Assembly: GCA_937877125.1 (NCBI GenBank)
Contig: CALEFQ010000052.1
Location: 1 to 14,242, forward strand
DNA: 14,242 nt
From: an uncultured bacterium
Lineage (GTDB): Bacteria > Patescibacteriota > CALEFQ01
Direction: 5' to 3'
The translations under genes and the position numbers were made by a program. The notes beneath the pieces are model-generated. The model worked only from the letters and a program-made list of their open reading frames with translations, was not told the DNA's origin and did not search any database. Positions 1 to 7,022 of the stretch are shown here, piece by piece (position 1 is the stretch's first letter; each line of letters starts with the position of its first letter).

Positions 1-129
1 ACCGGCTGGGGTCTGTTCTGGCCGGAAGATCCCCTTTATATCGCGCCGTTTTTGGCACTCGGCGCAATTATCTATTACATAATCAGGCGGCGGAAGATCA
101 AAAACTCAGCATTAGAAAAGCATAATTAA
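1..129 (+). CDS. C-terminal end of an unidentified membrane protein (partial)
   Basis: Frame 1 is open from the left edge to TAA at 127-129, giving 42 residues. They contain a hydrophobic stretch (roughly residues 13-28, rich in I, L, A, F and Y), then a basic cluster RRRKIK and a short polar tail. This is the usual end of a polytopic membrane protein with a cytoplasmic positively charged tail. The stop lies 8 nt before gmhA, so it is probably in the same operon. Because the neighbours are surface-glycan genes, a membrane glycosyltransferase, polymerase or ligase is possible. No family motif is visible in the remaining piece, so I assign no function. Confidence 0.7.
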   Translation, partial: TGWGLFWPEDPLYIAPFLALGAIIYYIIRRRKIKNSALEKHN

Positions 130-137
130 TTTGTTCT

Positions 138-749
138 ATGAAAAATCAAGTAGCCAAGATGTTTCGCTCTAGCGCGGCCGTGCAAAACCGGGCGGCCAGA
201 GTTTTGAGCGCCGATGTCGCCAAAGCGGTAAATTTAATCGTGGCCGCGATAAATAAAGGCCGCAAAATTCTGATCTTCGGAAATGGCGGCAGCGCGGCCG
301 ATGCCCAGCATTTTGCCGGAGAATTTGTGAACAAGTTTAAGATCGCCCGCACTCCCCTGCCCGCCCTGGCCCTGCACGCCGACACCTCCGTTTTGACAGC
401 CATTGCCAATGATGACGGCTACCACCTGACTTTCCAGAAATGGATTGCCGCTTTCGGCCAAGCCGGGGATATCGCTATCGCCATTACCACCAGCGACGTG
501 GAACGTAGCGAACACGGCCATTCCGCCAATATCGCCTACGCGTTGCAAGAAGCCAGGCGGAAGAAAATGAAAATCATCGGTCTCTTTAGTGACAAGAGTG
601 TCGCCGTGGTCAAAATGGTTGATTTAGCGATCAAGGTGCCGGCGACTGATACGCCGCGGATCCAAGAATGCCACGAAACAATTTTGCATATCATTTGCGA
701 ACTGGCGGAGCAAAAGATTGTCCGAAGCCAAAGGTCAAAAGTATGTTAA
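138..749 (+). CDS. gmhA: Phosphoheptose (sedoheptulose-7-phosphate) isomerase, SIS domain
   Basis: GmhA converts sedoheptulose 7-phosphate to D-glycero-D-manno-heptose 7-phosphate in the cytoplasm, the first step to nucleotide-activated heptose. The 203 residues are one SIS domain of about the family length. Visible landmarks are FGNGGSAADAQHFAGE (47-62), DTSVLTAIANDDGY (82-95) and TPRIQECH (172-179). By family knowledge, H58, E62, Q176 and H179 are the likely metal-binding and catalytic residues. The loop usually reading STSGNS is instead TTSDVERSEHGHS (117-129), an odd replacement in the sugar-phosphate-binding region. The ATG at 138 sits 8 nt after the previous stop and has no clear Shine-Dalgarno. 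The end overlaps the next gene by 7 nt. The next two genes encode the following two pathway steps, which strongly supports the call over other SIS proteins such as DiaA. Confidence 0.92.
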   Translation: MKNQVAKMFRSSAAVQNRAARVLSADVAKAVNLIVAAINKGRKILIFGNGGSAADAQHFAGEFVNKFKIARTPLPALALHADTSVLTAIANDDGYHLTFQKWIAAFGQAGDIAIAITTSDVERSEHGHSANIAYALQEARRKKMKIIGLFSDKSVAVVKMVDLAIKVPATDTPRIQECHETILHIICELAEQKIVRSQRSKVC

Positions 750-1720
750 CTAAAAATAACAAACTACTTAAGATTATCGGCCAGTTTAAGGGGAAGAAAA
801 TTTTGATTGTGGGCGATGTCATGTTGGATAGCGCGGTTTGGGGTAAGGTGGAAAGAATTTCGCCGGAAGCGCCGGTGCCGGTGGTTCACGTCCAACGCGA
901 AACGTATACCGCGGGCGGCGCGGCCAATGTGGCGAATAATATCACCGCCCTGGGCGGACAAGCCGTCCTGATCGGCCTGATTGGCGCTGATCGCAATGGA
1001 GAAATATTTCGCAAAGTATTAAAGGATAAATCGATCAAGCCTGATTATCTTTTGGCGGACCACCAGCGACCGACGATTCGGAAAAACCGGATTATGGCTA
1101 TCCCCCAGCACCAATTACTGCGGATTGACGAGGAAGATGTAAAACCCTTGGGCCAGGCTCTAGAGAAAAAGATTCTAGAGCAGATCCGTTCCGTTTTGCC
1201 GAAATCCGAGGTCGTGGTGATTTCCGACTATGCCAAGGGGGTCATTTCCTTGCCTATCGCGCAGCAGCTCATTGCCTGGGCCCGGCAAAAGAAAATCCCT
1301 GTCATAATCGATCCTAAACCGTTCCATAAGGATTATTACCGGGGCGCGACCGTCATCAAACCCAACAAAAAAGAAGCTCTGGAAATGTCCGGTACGGATA
1401 AAACTATGGAGGCCGGTCGGCAGTTACAACAAGAACTGGGCAGCAGCATTGTCCTTACTCAGGGCGAGGACGGTGTGGCTATTTTCGAGCCTGGCCAGAA
1501 GCCGGTTTCCATCAAAACTAAAGCCCGGGAAATTTTTGATGTCAGCGGTGCCGGCGATACGGTGGTCGCGACTTTGTCCTTGGCCCTGTCCGGAAACGCC
1601 CGATTGCGCGAGGCGGCCGAAATCGCCAATTATGCCGCGGGCGTAGTGGTCGGCAAGGTCGGCACGGCCACGCTTGATACCACCGAATTGAAACAAGCAA
1701 TTAAGCACGATGGACAATAA
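743..1720 (+). CDS. hldA: D-beta-D-heptose 7-phosphate kinase, PfkB family, stand-alone (HldA-like)
   Basis: This enzyme should phosphorylate D-glycero-D-manno-heptose 7-phosphate at C1 using ATP, giving the beta-1,7-bisphosphate. The 325 residues match the kinase half of bifunctional HldE (RfaE). Landmarks are GDVMLD (24-29), RISPEAPVPV (38-47), AGGAANVANN (57-66), IKPNKKEA (206-213) and DVSGAGDT (266-273), with D272 the expected catalytic base. The protein stops where HldE would continue into its cytidylyltransferase-like domain, so ADP transfer must come from a separate protein. The frame is open from an ATG at 668, but I prefer ATG 743. From there the protein begins like the family, an AAGG-like ribosome site lies about 8 nt upstream, and the overlap with gmhA is only 7 nt. 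A PfkB rather than GHMP (HddA) kinase suggests the beta/ADP-heptose route rather than the alpha/GDP-heptose route. Confidence 0.9.
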   Translation: MLTKNNKLLKIIGQFKGKKILIVGDVMLDSAVWGKVERISPEAPVPVVHVQRETYTAGGAANVANNITALGGQAVLIGLIGADRNGEIFRKVLKDKSIKPDYLLADHQRPTIRKNRIMAIPQHQLLRIDEEDVKPLGQALEKKILEQIRSVLPKSEVVVISDYAKGVISLPIAQQLIAWARQKKIPVIIDPKPFHKDYYRGATVIKPNKKEALEMSGTDKTMEAGRQLQQELGSSIVLTQGEDGVAIFEPGQKPVSIKTKAREIFDVSGAGDTVVATLSLALSGNARLREAAEIANYAAGVVVGKVGTATLDTTELKQAIKHDGQ

Positions 1721-2321
1721 AACCCCAAAAAAACGAGCGGCTTTCATTGATCGCGACGGCGTGATCAATGAGGATAAAAAATATCTATATCGCCGAGAAG
1801 ACATCGACTATATACCGGGATCGAAAGAAGCCCTGAAGATTTTATCCGCCCGCGATGATATTTTGATCGTAATTGTGACGGGCCAGTCCGGAATCGGCCG
1901 CGGCAAATATACCGAAGCCGATTTTTGGAAACTAATGGATTGGATGAAACGCGATCTAGAAACGCAGGGTATCCGCGTCGACGGGATTTATTTCTGCCCT
2001 CATCCCGATCGAGACGATTTATATAAAGCTATTCCGCCCTATAATGTCCCCTGCGATTGCCGCAAGCCCCGGATCGGCATGATCAAACAGGCGCTGGCTC
2101 ATTTCAATGAGCAAGGAATCGAGGTCGACCTGAAAAGAAGCTGTTGTTTCGGCGACAAAACCGCGGAAGTAAAAATGGCGGAAAATGCCGGATGCCTGGG
2201 AGTCTTGGTTAAAACCGGCTATGGCGGCAAGGAACCAAAGGATCGTTATCCGATCGAGCCTGCTTACGTCGCGACGAATTTGCGAGACGGCGTCCGGTGG
2301 TGGCTGGCTCGCCATGAATAG
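1710..2321 (+). CDS. gmhB: D,D-heptose 1,7-bisphosphate 7-phosphatase (HAD superfamily)
   Basis: GmhB removes the C7 phosphate from heptose 1,7-bisphosphate to leave heptose 1-phosphate. The 203-residue protein has the HAD start IDRDGVIN (13-20), with nucleophile D14 and acid/base D16. It also has VTGQSGIGRG (56-65, against the usual TNQSG), the zinc-binding set C96, H98, C115 and C117, the lysine in CRKP (K119), and FGDKTAE (147-153), where D149 should bind magnesium. E153 stands where an Asp is usual. The gene overlaps hldA by 11 nt, so the two are probably translationally coupled. It is followed within a few bases by an intrinsic terminator, making it the last gene of the heptose-precursor operon. 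Related histidinol-phosphatases share the fold, but the context decides for GmhB. Confidence 0.9.
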   Translation: MDNKTPKKRAAFIDRDGVINEDKKYLYRREDIDYIPGSKEALKILSARDDILIVIVTGQSGIGRGKYTEADFWKLMDWMKRDLETQGIRVDGIYFCPHPDRDDLYKAIPPYNVPCDCRKPRIGMIKQALAHFNEQGIEVDLKRSCCFGDKTAEVKMAENAGCLGVLVKTGYGGKEPKDRYPIEPAYVATNLRDGVRWWLARHE

Positions 2322-2325
2322 CGAC

Positions 2326-2352
2326 AAAACCGGCCTACGGGGTCGGTTTTTT
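2326..2352 (+). terminator. Rho-independent terminator after gmhB
   Basis: The stem AAAACCGGCC (2326-2335) pairs fully with GGTCGGTTTT (2341-2350), including one G-T wobble. The loop is TACGG and the T run is 2347-2352. It begins 5 nt after the gmhB stop, in the right place to end the heptose-precursor transcript and separate it from the GT9 gene. Confidence 0.78.
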
Positions 2353-2371
2353 AAATGCTGGTTTTTCTGAT

Positions 2372-2400
2372 TTGCTAAAAACCTCAATTAGAGCTAAAAT
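2372..2400 (+). promoter_or_regulatory. Candidate sigma70-type promoter for the GT9/GT-C gene pair
   Basis: TTGCTA (2372-2377) and TAAAAT (2395-2400) are separated by exactly 17 nt and match the -35 and -10 consensus at 4/6 and 5/6 bases. A start near 2407 would give a leader of about 32 nt before ATG 2439. The position, just downstream of the terminator in the only sizeable intergenic gap (2322-2438), supports it. AT-rich DNA yields such matches by chance, so this stays a candidate. Confidence 0.5.
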
Positions 2401-2438
2401 AAGCGGTGAATTCGTTTTAATTTGGCCTGATAAATTCG

Positions 2439-3545
2439 ATGATTAAGTTTCTGATAATTTCCGCTTCGGGCATGGGGTGCACGATTATGTTCACTCCGAC
2501 TTTGCGCGCCCTGCGTCAAAAGTTTCCCGAAGCCAAGATCACTTTCCTGGGGACGACGCGTTCGTTTGTGGAACCGGTCGCGGGCAGTAACCTGGTGGAT
2601 GAAGTCCTGGTTTTTGACTTTGCCAAAACTTCTCTTTTTAATCTGGGCAAGCTTGGTCCTCGGCTGAAAATGATTCGGGAGCTACGGCGACGCCGGTTCG
2701 ACTATTCCCTCACGGTTTTCCCCTCCAATAAATGGTTTTTCAATGTTTTTGCCTGGCTCGCCGGCGCCAAGAAACGCCTGACCCATCGCTACTCCACTCC
2801 GGCGATCAAAACCTTGGCCGGGCTGCAGAATGTCAGGATTCCGGCCGATCCCAAATTGCACGATGTCGATCAAAACATGAATTTGTTGAAACCTTTTGAT
2901 CTGAAAATTCCCCAAGCCGAGCGCCGGCTGTTTTTTCATACTTTTCCGAAAAATGAAATTTGGGCCGAGGACTTTTGCCGCCGTAATTCATTGGTCGGCA
3001 AATCAATCGTGGGGATGCACATCGGATCGAGCAAAGATTTTTCTTTCGCCGCCAAACGCTGGCCGCTGGAGCGATTCGCCAAATTAAGCGATAAGATCCA
3101 GCATGAGCTAAAGATGCCTGTCCTGGTTTTTGCCGGACCTGATGAAAAAGATGAAGTGCGAGAATTGCTAAAACTGACTCGGATTAAGCCACTGGTGGTC
3201 ACGGAATCGCTAAAAAACGCGGCCGCCCTGATAAAAAAATGCCGCTGTTTTATTTCCAGCGACACGGGGCTGATGCATGTCGCCGTCGCAATGGATACGC
3301 CGGTGGTGGCGATCTTCGGGCCGACATCGATTTCTCGGACCCGGCCGTATTCTAAAAAAACAGCATTAATATTTGACCCGACTTATCCTGCTAACTGGGC
3401 CTACCCTTTTTCTGCAACCTCGGCAAAAATTAAAAACCAAAAAAAATTCCGCTGCTGGCAGAATATTACCGTCGATCGCGTAATGACAGCGGTGCGGAAA
3501 ATGATTCGGATGAAACATGACCTCTCTGATTCAACAAATCAGTAG
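2439..3545 (+). CDS. Glycosyltransferase family 9 (ADP-heptose:glycan heptosyltransferase-like)
   Basis: GT9 enzymes (WaaC, WaaF and relatives) transfer heptose from ADP-heptose to a glycan on the cytoplasmic face of the membrane. The 368 residues show the two-lobed GT-B pattern. The N-lobe has FTPTLRALRQKFPEAKITFL (18-37). The C-lobe has MHIGSSKDFSFAAKRWPLER (193-212), SSDTGLMHVAVAMDTPVVAI (273-292) and FGPTSISR (293-300). The heptose-precursor operon just upstream suggests heptose is the donor sugar. One point is odd: the N-terminal GD motif that carries the proposed catalytic Asp of WaaC here reads GC (G13, C14). The gene probably has its own promoter. No clear Shine-Dalgarno precedes ATG 2439. 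The last 29 nt overlap the next gene. Family assignment is secure; donor and acceptor are inferred. Confidence 0.88.
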   Translation: MIKFLIISASGMGCTIMFTPTLRALRQKFPEAKITFLGTTRSFVEPVAGSNLVDEVLVFDFAKTSLFNLGKLGPRLKMIRELRRRRFDYSLTVFPSNKWFFNVFAWLAGAKKRLTHRYSTPAIKTLAGLQNVRIPADPKLHDVDQNMNLLKPFDLKIPQAERRLFFHTFPKNEIWAEDFCRRNSLVGKSIVGMHIGSSKDFSFAAKRWPLERFAKLSDKIQHELKMPVLVFAGPDEKDEVRELLKLTRIKPLVVTESLKNAAALIKKCRCFISSDTGLMHVAVAMDTPVVAIFGPTSISRTRPYSKKTALIFDPTYPANWAYPFSATSAKIKNQKKFRCWQNITVDRVMTAVRKMIRMKHDLSDSTNQ

Positions 3546-5757
3546 CTTGGTGAAAAAAACACCGCTCTGGCTAGCGGTGATATTTGTTTTGGTAGTAATC
3601 GGGGGGCTCAATTCGTTTTTTACCCAGGGCTGGTTTATTTATCTAGGACTGGCTCTGGCGGGGACTATTGCGGCTATCATTTTGTTTCTCTTAAAATTTT
3701 TGCCGCGAATATCCTGGTTCATGCTAGCCGTGTTTTTCCTGACGGTCGCCGTAATAAGCTTGGTGGCAAATACTAGCGGCGTATTTGGTTATGGTATCAC
3801 TGCTACGGCCGTGTTATTTAGTGTTGAGATTTTCATGGCGTCCCTGGTTATTTTCGAGGTTCTGGCCCGGAGAGATACAATCATCTCCCGCTGGGTTTTT
3901 TTCGGCTGGTTTGGGGCCACTTCTTTATTGATCGGCCTCGGCAAAACAGACAACTATATCCTTGGTGAATTGCTATTGTCGCCGCCATTATTTTATCTTT
4001 TATTGCTTCTGGGTGGCACATATTTCATTAAGCGTTTTGTATTAGCCCGATCGCAACCAGATCGCCAGCAAAAATTTTTGCAACGGGTTTTAATAGTTTT
4101 ATTAAGTGTCTTGTTGCTCCTCGGTGCCGGCGCTTTGCTTTTTCCCGCCCTGGAATTGCGAATAATCACCAACATCCTACTGACGATGCTGATTGCCATT
4201 TTGCTGGGACTATGGCGTCAGCCGAATCCCCAGGGGACCGCTCCGGAAAAAACTGGCGGTTCCGTTAAAATTAAGACCGTAATAATTTTACTACTCATCT
4301 TTATCGGCGGCGTTTGCTTGCGCCTGTATCAGCTCGATGCCTTGCAACCGATTGCCGACGAACTGGAGCATATGCTCGCGGCCAAATCTATCCTGGCCGG
4401 GACTAGCCATTGGTCAGAGGTATATTCGCGCTCGTTTTGGTTCTTGACGGTGCCGGTCTTAGGCAGTTTCAAAGTCTTCGGGGAGACACTCTGGGCCGCT
4501 CGGCTACCCGGGGTCATTTTTAATATGCTGGCTATTTTCCCTATCTTCTATATTTTACGCCGAGTAAGTTTCCGGGCCGGCTTTATTGGTGCCGTACTTT
4601 TCACTCTTAGCCCCTGGATGATTTCCCTGTCGCGCCTAACCCGCGAGTATGCTTATTTGCCCTTTTGGTTTTCTGCTATTTTTTTACTACTAATAATATT
4701 CCTGGAACAAATTCCTAAACATACAGTCCTAAGCCGTGATTGGAGGAAATTGATCAATTTCAAGAATGTTTTTCTTTTTTTGCTGTTAGTATTTCCGATA
4801 ATCTATACTACCCAACTTGATTCGAAATCAACGTCTATTTTGATCACCCTTATTTATCCCGGGGCGTTTTTGGTTTTTCTGTTTCGTCTAGATTATCACG
4901 CCCGGTCCAGCCGAATATTGTTAATTATCGTACTCGCCCTGATTCCTCTTGGCCTTTTTCTTGCTAGTGGCTATCAGCATTCGACAACTTTAATACCCGA
5001 ATTCCAGGAAGAGTACCTCGCTTTGTTTAAATCTTCCGCCGAACAGCAATGGTATTTCAACCAAACTTTAATGCTTCCCCTGCTGGCGTTTGCGATCTCT
5101 GTGCTAGCCTGGCTTTATACCAAAAAAACGGTTATCTTCCTGATTTTAGCCGCTTTTATTTGCAATCTATATGTCTTGTCCTTTCATTTTGATCGAGATT
5201 TTCGAGCTCGCTTCGCTTCGCCGATGGAACTGTGGTATTTGCTTATTTTGGCGATAGGTTTATATCTAGTTTGGCAAATTAGCCTTGACCATCTACCCAA
5301 ACGTCCTGTTTACTGGTGGCTAACAACTGCAACTTTAATCGTATTACTAATTAATCCGTATCAAGTAGCGAAGCCTTTGGTTATGATTGAACACGACCGA
5401 TTTCATCCGATCACTGGGTATTTTCATGATAATTTTGAAGAATTACGCCAATATCTTTCCGCTCTTCAATCACCCGATGACGCCATACTAGGATCGGTTT
5501 ATGTTAAATATCATGAATTCTACAGCTTGCCCCCGTTTCGAACTATGCAGTATTACAACCATGCTTCCCCTATGATTAAAAAAACTACCTTTGAATTTAT
5601 TGACAATAATCCTCAGGGTTGGCTGGTGATCAGCACCAGGTTTATAAAAAAGAAATTTCCCCCGCTGAGTGATTTTTCAACCGGGGAAAAAGAGGTGCGA
5701 TTCCAAGGACAGATTAACGTGTATGCGATCTATGAGTGGGGCCACAAAAAGGATTAA
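3517..5757 (+). CDS. Large GT-C membrane glycosyltransferase (GT39/ArnT-PMT-like)
   Basis: This 746-residue polytopic membrane protein probably transfers a sugar from a polyprenyl-phosphate donor to a glycan, lipid or protein on the outer face of the membrane. Residues 15-232 form an extra N-terminal block of hydrophobic segments. A polar linker (233-252) leads to the GT-C core, from about 253. The core has the short first-loop acidic pair D281-E282 in QPIADELEH and the following ARLPGVIFN and LSRLTREYAYLP segments typical of PMT_2/ArnT proteins. Many more hydrophobic helices follow to about residue 630, then a soluble C-terminal part of about 100 residues. Starting at ATG 3517 overlaps the GT9 gene by 29 nt; TTG 3548 or GTG 3551 are possible later starts. 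The stop shares TTAA with the convergent flippase gene. Substrate is unknown. Membership of GT-C is well supported; the exact subfamily is less certain. Confidence 0.8.
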   Translation: MTSLIQQISSLVKKTPLWLAVIFVLVVIGGLNSFFTQGWFIYLGLALAGTIAAIILFLLKFLPRISWFMLAVFFLTVAVISLVANTSGVFGYGITATAVLFSVEIFMASLVIFEVLARRDTIISRWVFFGWFGATSLLIGLGKTDNYILGELLLSPPLFYLLLLLGGTYFIKRFVLARSQPDRQQKFLQRVLIVLLSVLLLLGAGALLFPALELRIITNILLTMLIAILLGLWRQPNPQGTAPEKTGGSVKIKTVIILLLIFIGGVCLRLYQLDALQPIADELEHMLAAKSILAGTSHWSEVYSRSFWFLTVPVLGSFKVFGETLWAARLPGVIFNMLAIFPIFYILRRVSFRAGFIGAVLFTLSPWMISLSRLTREYAYLPFWFSAIFLLLIIFLEQIPKHTVLSRDWRKLINFKNVFLFLLLVFPIIYTTQLDSKSTSILITLIYPGAFLVFLFRLDYHARSSRILLIIVLALIPLGLFLASGYQHSTTLIPEFQEEYLALFKSSAEQQWYFNQTLMLPLLAFAISVLAWLYTKKTVIFLILAAFICNLYVLSFHFDRDFRARFASPMELWYLLILAIGLYLVWQISLDHLPKRPVYWWLTTATLIVLLINPYQVAKPLVMIEHDRFHPITGYFHDNFEELRQYLSALQSPDDAILGSVYVKYHEFYSLPPFRTMQYYNHASPMIKKTTFEFIDNNPQGWLVISTRFIKKKFPPLSDFSTGEKEVRFQGQINVYAIYEWGHKKD

Positions 5758-7022
5758 GCGAGAGTTTTTTTAGCAAAGAAATAGTACAGAATGGTCGCCG
5801 GAATATACGCCAAAGAGGTTGCCAGCGCCGCACCGGTAGCTCCCCAAAGCGGAATAAAAACAAGGTTAAGAATGATATTTAAGACAATTGAGCCCAGGGC
5901 AATCCAAGCTCTGGTACCAGCTCGTCCCCGATAATCAAGAACACCGCAAGTGAAGACAGAAAAAGAAAAACAAAACAGGTAAATTAGAAGTATCTGTAGC
6001 GGGAGAACCGATGATTGGTATTGTACCCCGTATAGAAATGGGACCAAAATTGGCGCCAGGAGGGCCAACCCAAGACAAATACCGCCAAAAAGGTAGTTAT
6101 TCAGCTTGAGCAGTTTTTTAAACATCGCTTGTAGTTTAGCTTTATTGGCGACATCAAGCTTACCAAAAAGCGGTAAGGTGCCCATGGCGATAGCGGCCGA
6201 AATATGCGGCAATTTATCGGTGAACTGCTTGGCTACAGAGTAAATGCCGACCTCATAGTCAGACTGCATCAAGCCCAGCATGATGTTGCCGATCTCGGTG
6301 GCGAAAATGAAGGCGATACCGACAAAAAACAACGGCAGACTATAGCGCCAAATATGCTTCCAGTAAGCAGCTTTAACGGAAGTAGTCTGGCGAACATAAT
6401 ATATTCGATAAACTAAAAATAAACCGACTCCCGCCGAAATGATTGAGGCAAGCAAATAGGATTTCAGCACCGAAAAAAGATTTATCGAAAAAAACAGAAA
6501 AACAAAAACCAGCCCTAGGCGTGATCCGAACTCGCACACATTGACGATAAAATTAAACTTAATTCGGTGAAATCCAATAAAAACATCTTTTGTAAACTCG
6601 ACAAACCCGGAAAAGAAAATTAGAGGGCAAGCCCATATAAAAAGATCAGCTAGCTCGGGATGCCCCAGCCAGATAGCGATCAAACGGTGGAAAAAAAGGA
6701 AAACAACACAAAACCCCAGACTGAAACAAAAGCGCAGAAGAACGGCCGATTTCAGAACCGCAGAAATCTCAGGCGTATTGCTGAATTGGGCCACGTACCT
6801 CTTGGTGGAATGATTGATGCCAAAATACGATAGCGTAAATACAATGGTTATAACGGAAAAGAAAAACGCCCATTGTCCGTATAAATCGACTCCCATCACT
6901 CGGGCAATATAGATACTGAAAATATAATAAAGAACAAAGGTAACTCCTTTCGTCAAAAAAGCCCAGGAGGTTTCTTTCAGGATTTTGTTTTTAATTATTT
7001 TATTTAGTACGTTGAATTTCAT
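5754..7022 (-). CDS. Wzx-like polysaccharide/oligosaccharide flippase (MOP superfamily)
   Basis: The 422 residues are mostly hydrophobic, with roughly twelve membrane-spanning stretches. The N-terminus has the pattern common to Wzx/RfbX-type exporters: a short amphipathic lead, a first helix at about 19-40 and then IARVMGVDLYGQWAFF (39-54). Family members flip undecaprenyl-linked repeat units from the cytoplasmic to the outer leaflet of the membrane. It is the last gene of the minus-strand operon and overlaps the preceding GT4 gene by 23 nt. This fits export of the oligosaccharide built by that operon. No terminator follows directly; its end overlaps the convergent GT-C gene by 4 bp. Substrate cannot be read from the sequence. 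Confidence 0.88.
   Translation of the reverse strand: MKFNVLNKIIKNKILKETSWAFLTKGVTFVLYYIFSIYIARVMGVDLYGQWAFFFSVITIVFTLSYFGINHSTKRYVAQFSNTPEISAVLKSAVLLRFCFSLGFCVVFLFFHRLIAIWLGHPELADLFIWACPLIFFSGFVEFTKDVFIGFHRIKFNFIVNVCEFGSRLGLVFVFLFFSINLFSVLKSYLLASIISAGVGLFLVYRIYYVRQTTSVKAAYWKHIWRYSLPLFFVGIAFIFATEIGNIMLGLMQSDYEVGIYSVAKQFTDKLPHISAAIAMGTLPLFGKLDVANKAKLQAMFKKLLKLNNYLFGGICLGLALLAPILVPFLYGVQYQSSVLPLQILLIYLFCFSFSVFTCGVLDYRGRAGTRAWIALGSIVLNIILNLVFIPLWGATGAALATSLAYIPATILYYFFAKKTLA

Noticed and set aside
668..742. Possible 25-residue N-terminal extension of the heptose kinase from ATG 668
   Set aside because: It lies wholly inside gmhA, has no kinase-family similarity, and ATG 743 has a better ribosome site and the family's usual start.
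1157..1181. Perfect 8-bp inverted repeat GCTCTAGA/TCTAGAGC with a 9-nt loop
   Set aside because: It is inside the kinase coding region, has no T run, and arises from two nearby Leu-Glu codon pairs (CTAGAG); most likely coincidental.
1424..1804. Minus-strand open frame of 126 codons opposite the hldA/gmhB junction
   Set aside because: It has no recognisable motifs and lies opposite two well-supported overlapping genes; it is a reading-frame shadow of GC-rich coding sequence.
2019..2387. Minus-strand open frame of 122 codons opposite gmhB and its terminator
   Set aside because: It would run across the terminator hairpin and lacks any family pattern; it is antisense to the conserved gmhB zinc-site region.
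5758..5772. T7 run just after the GT-C stop, considered as a plus-strand terminator
   Set aside because: No stable GC-rich stem directly precedes it; only a short GTGG/CCAC pairing further upstream, too distant from the T run.
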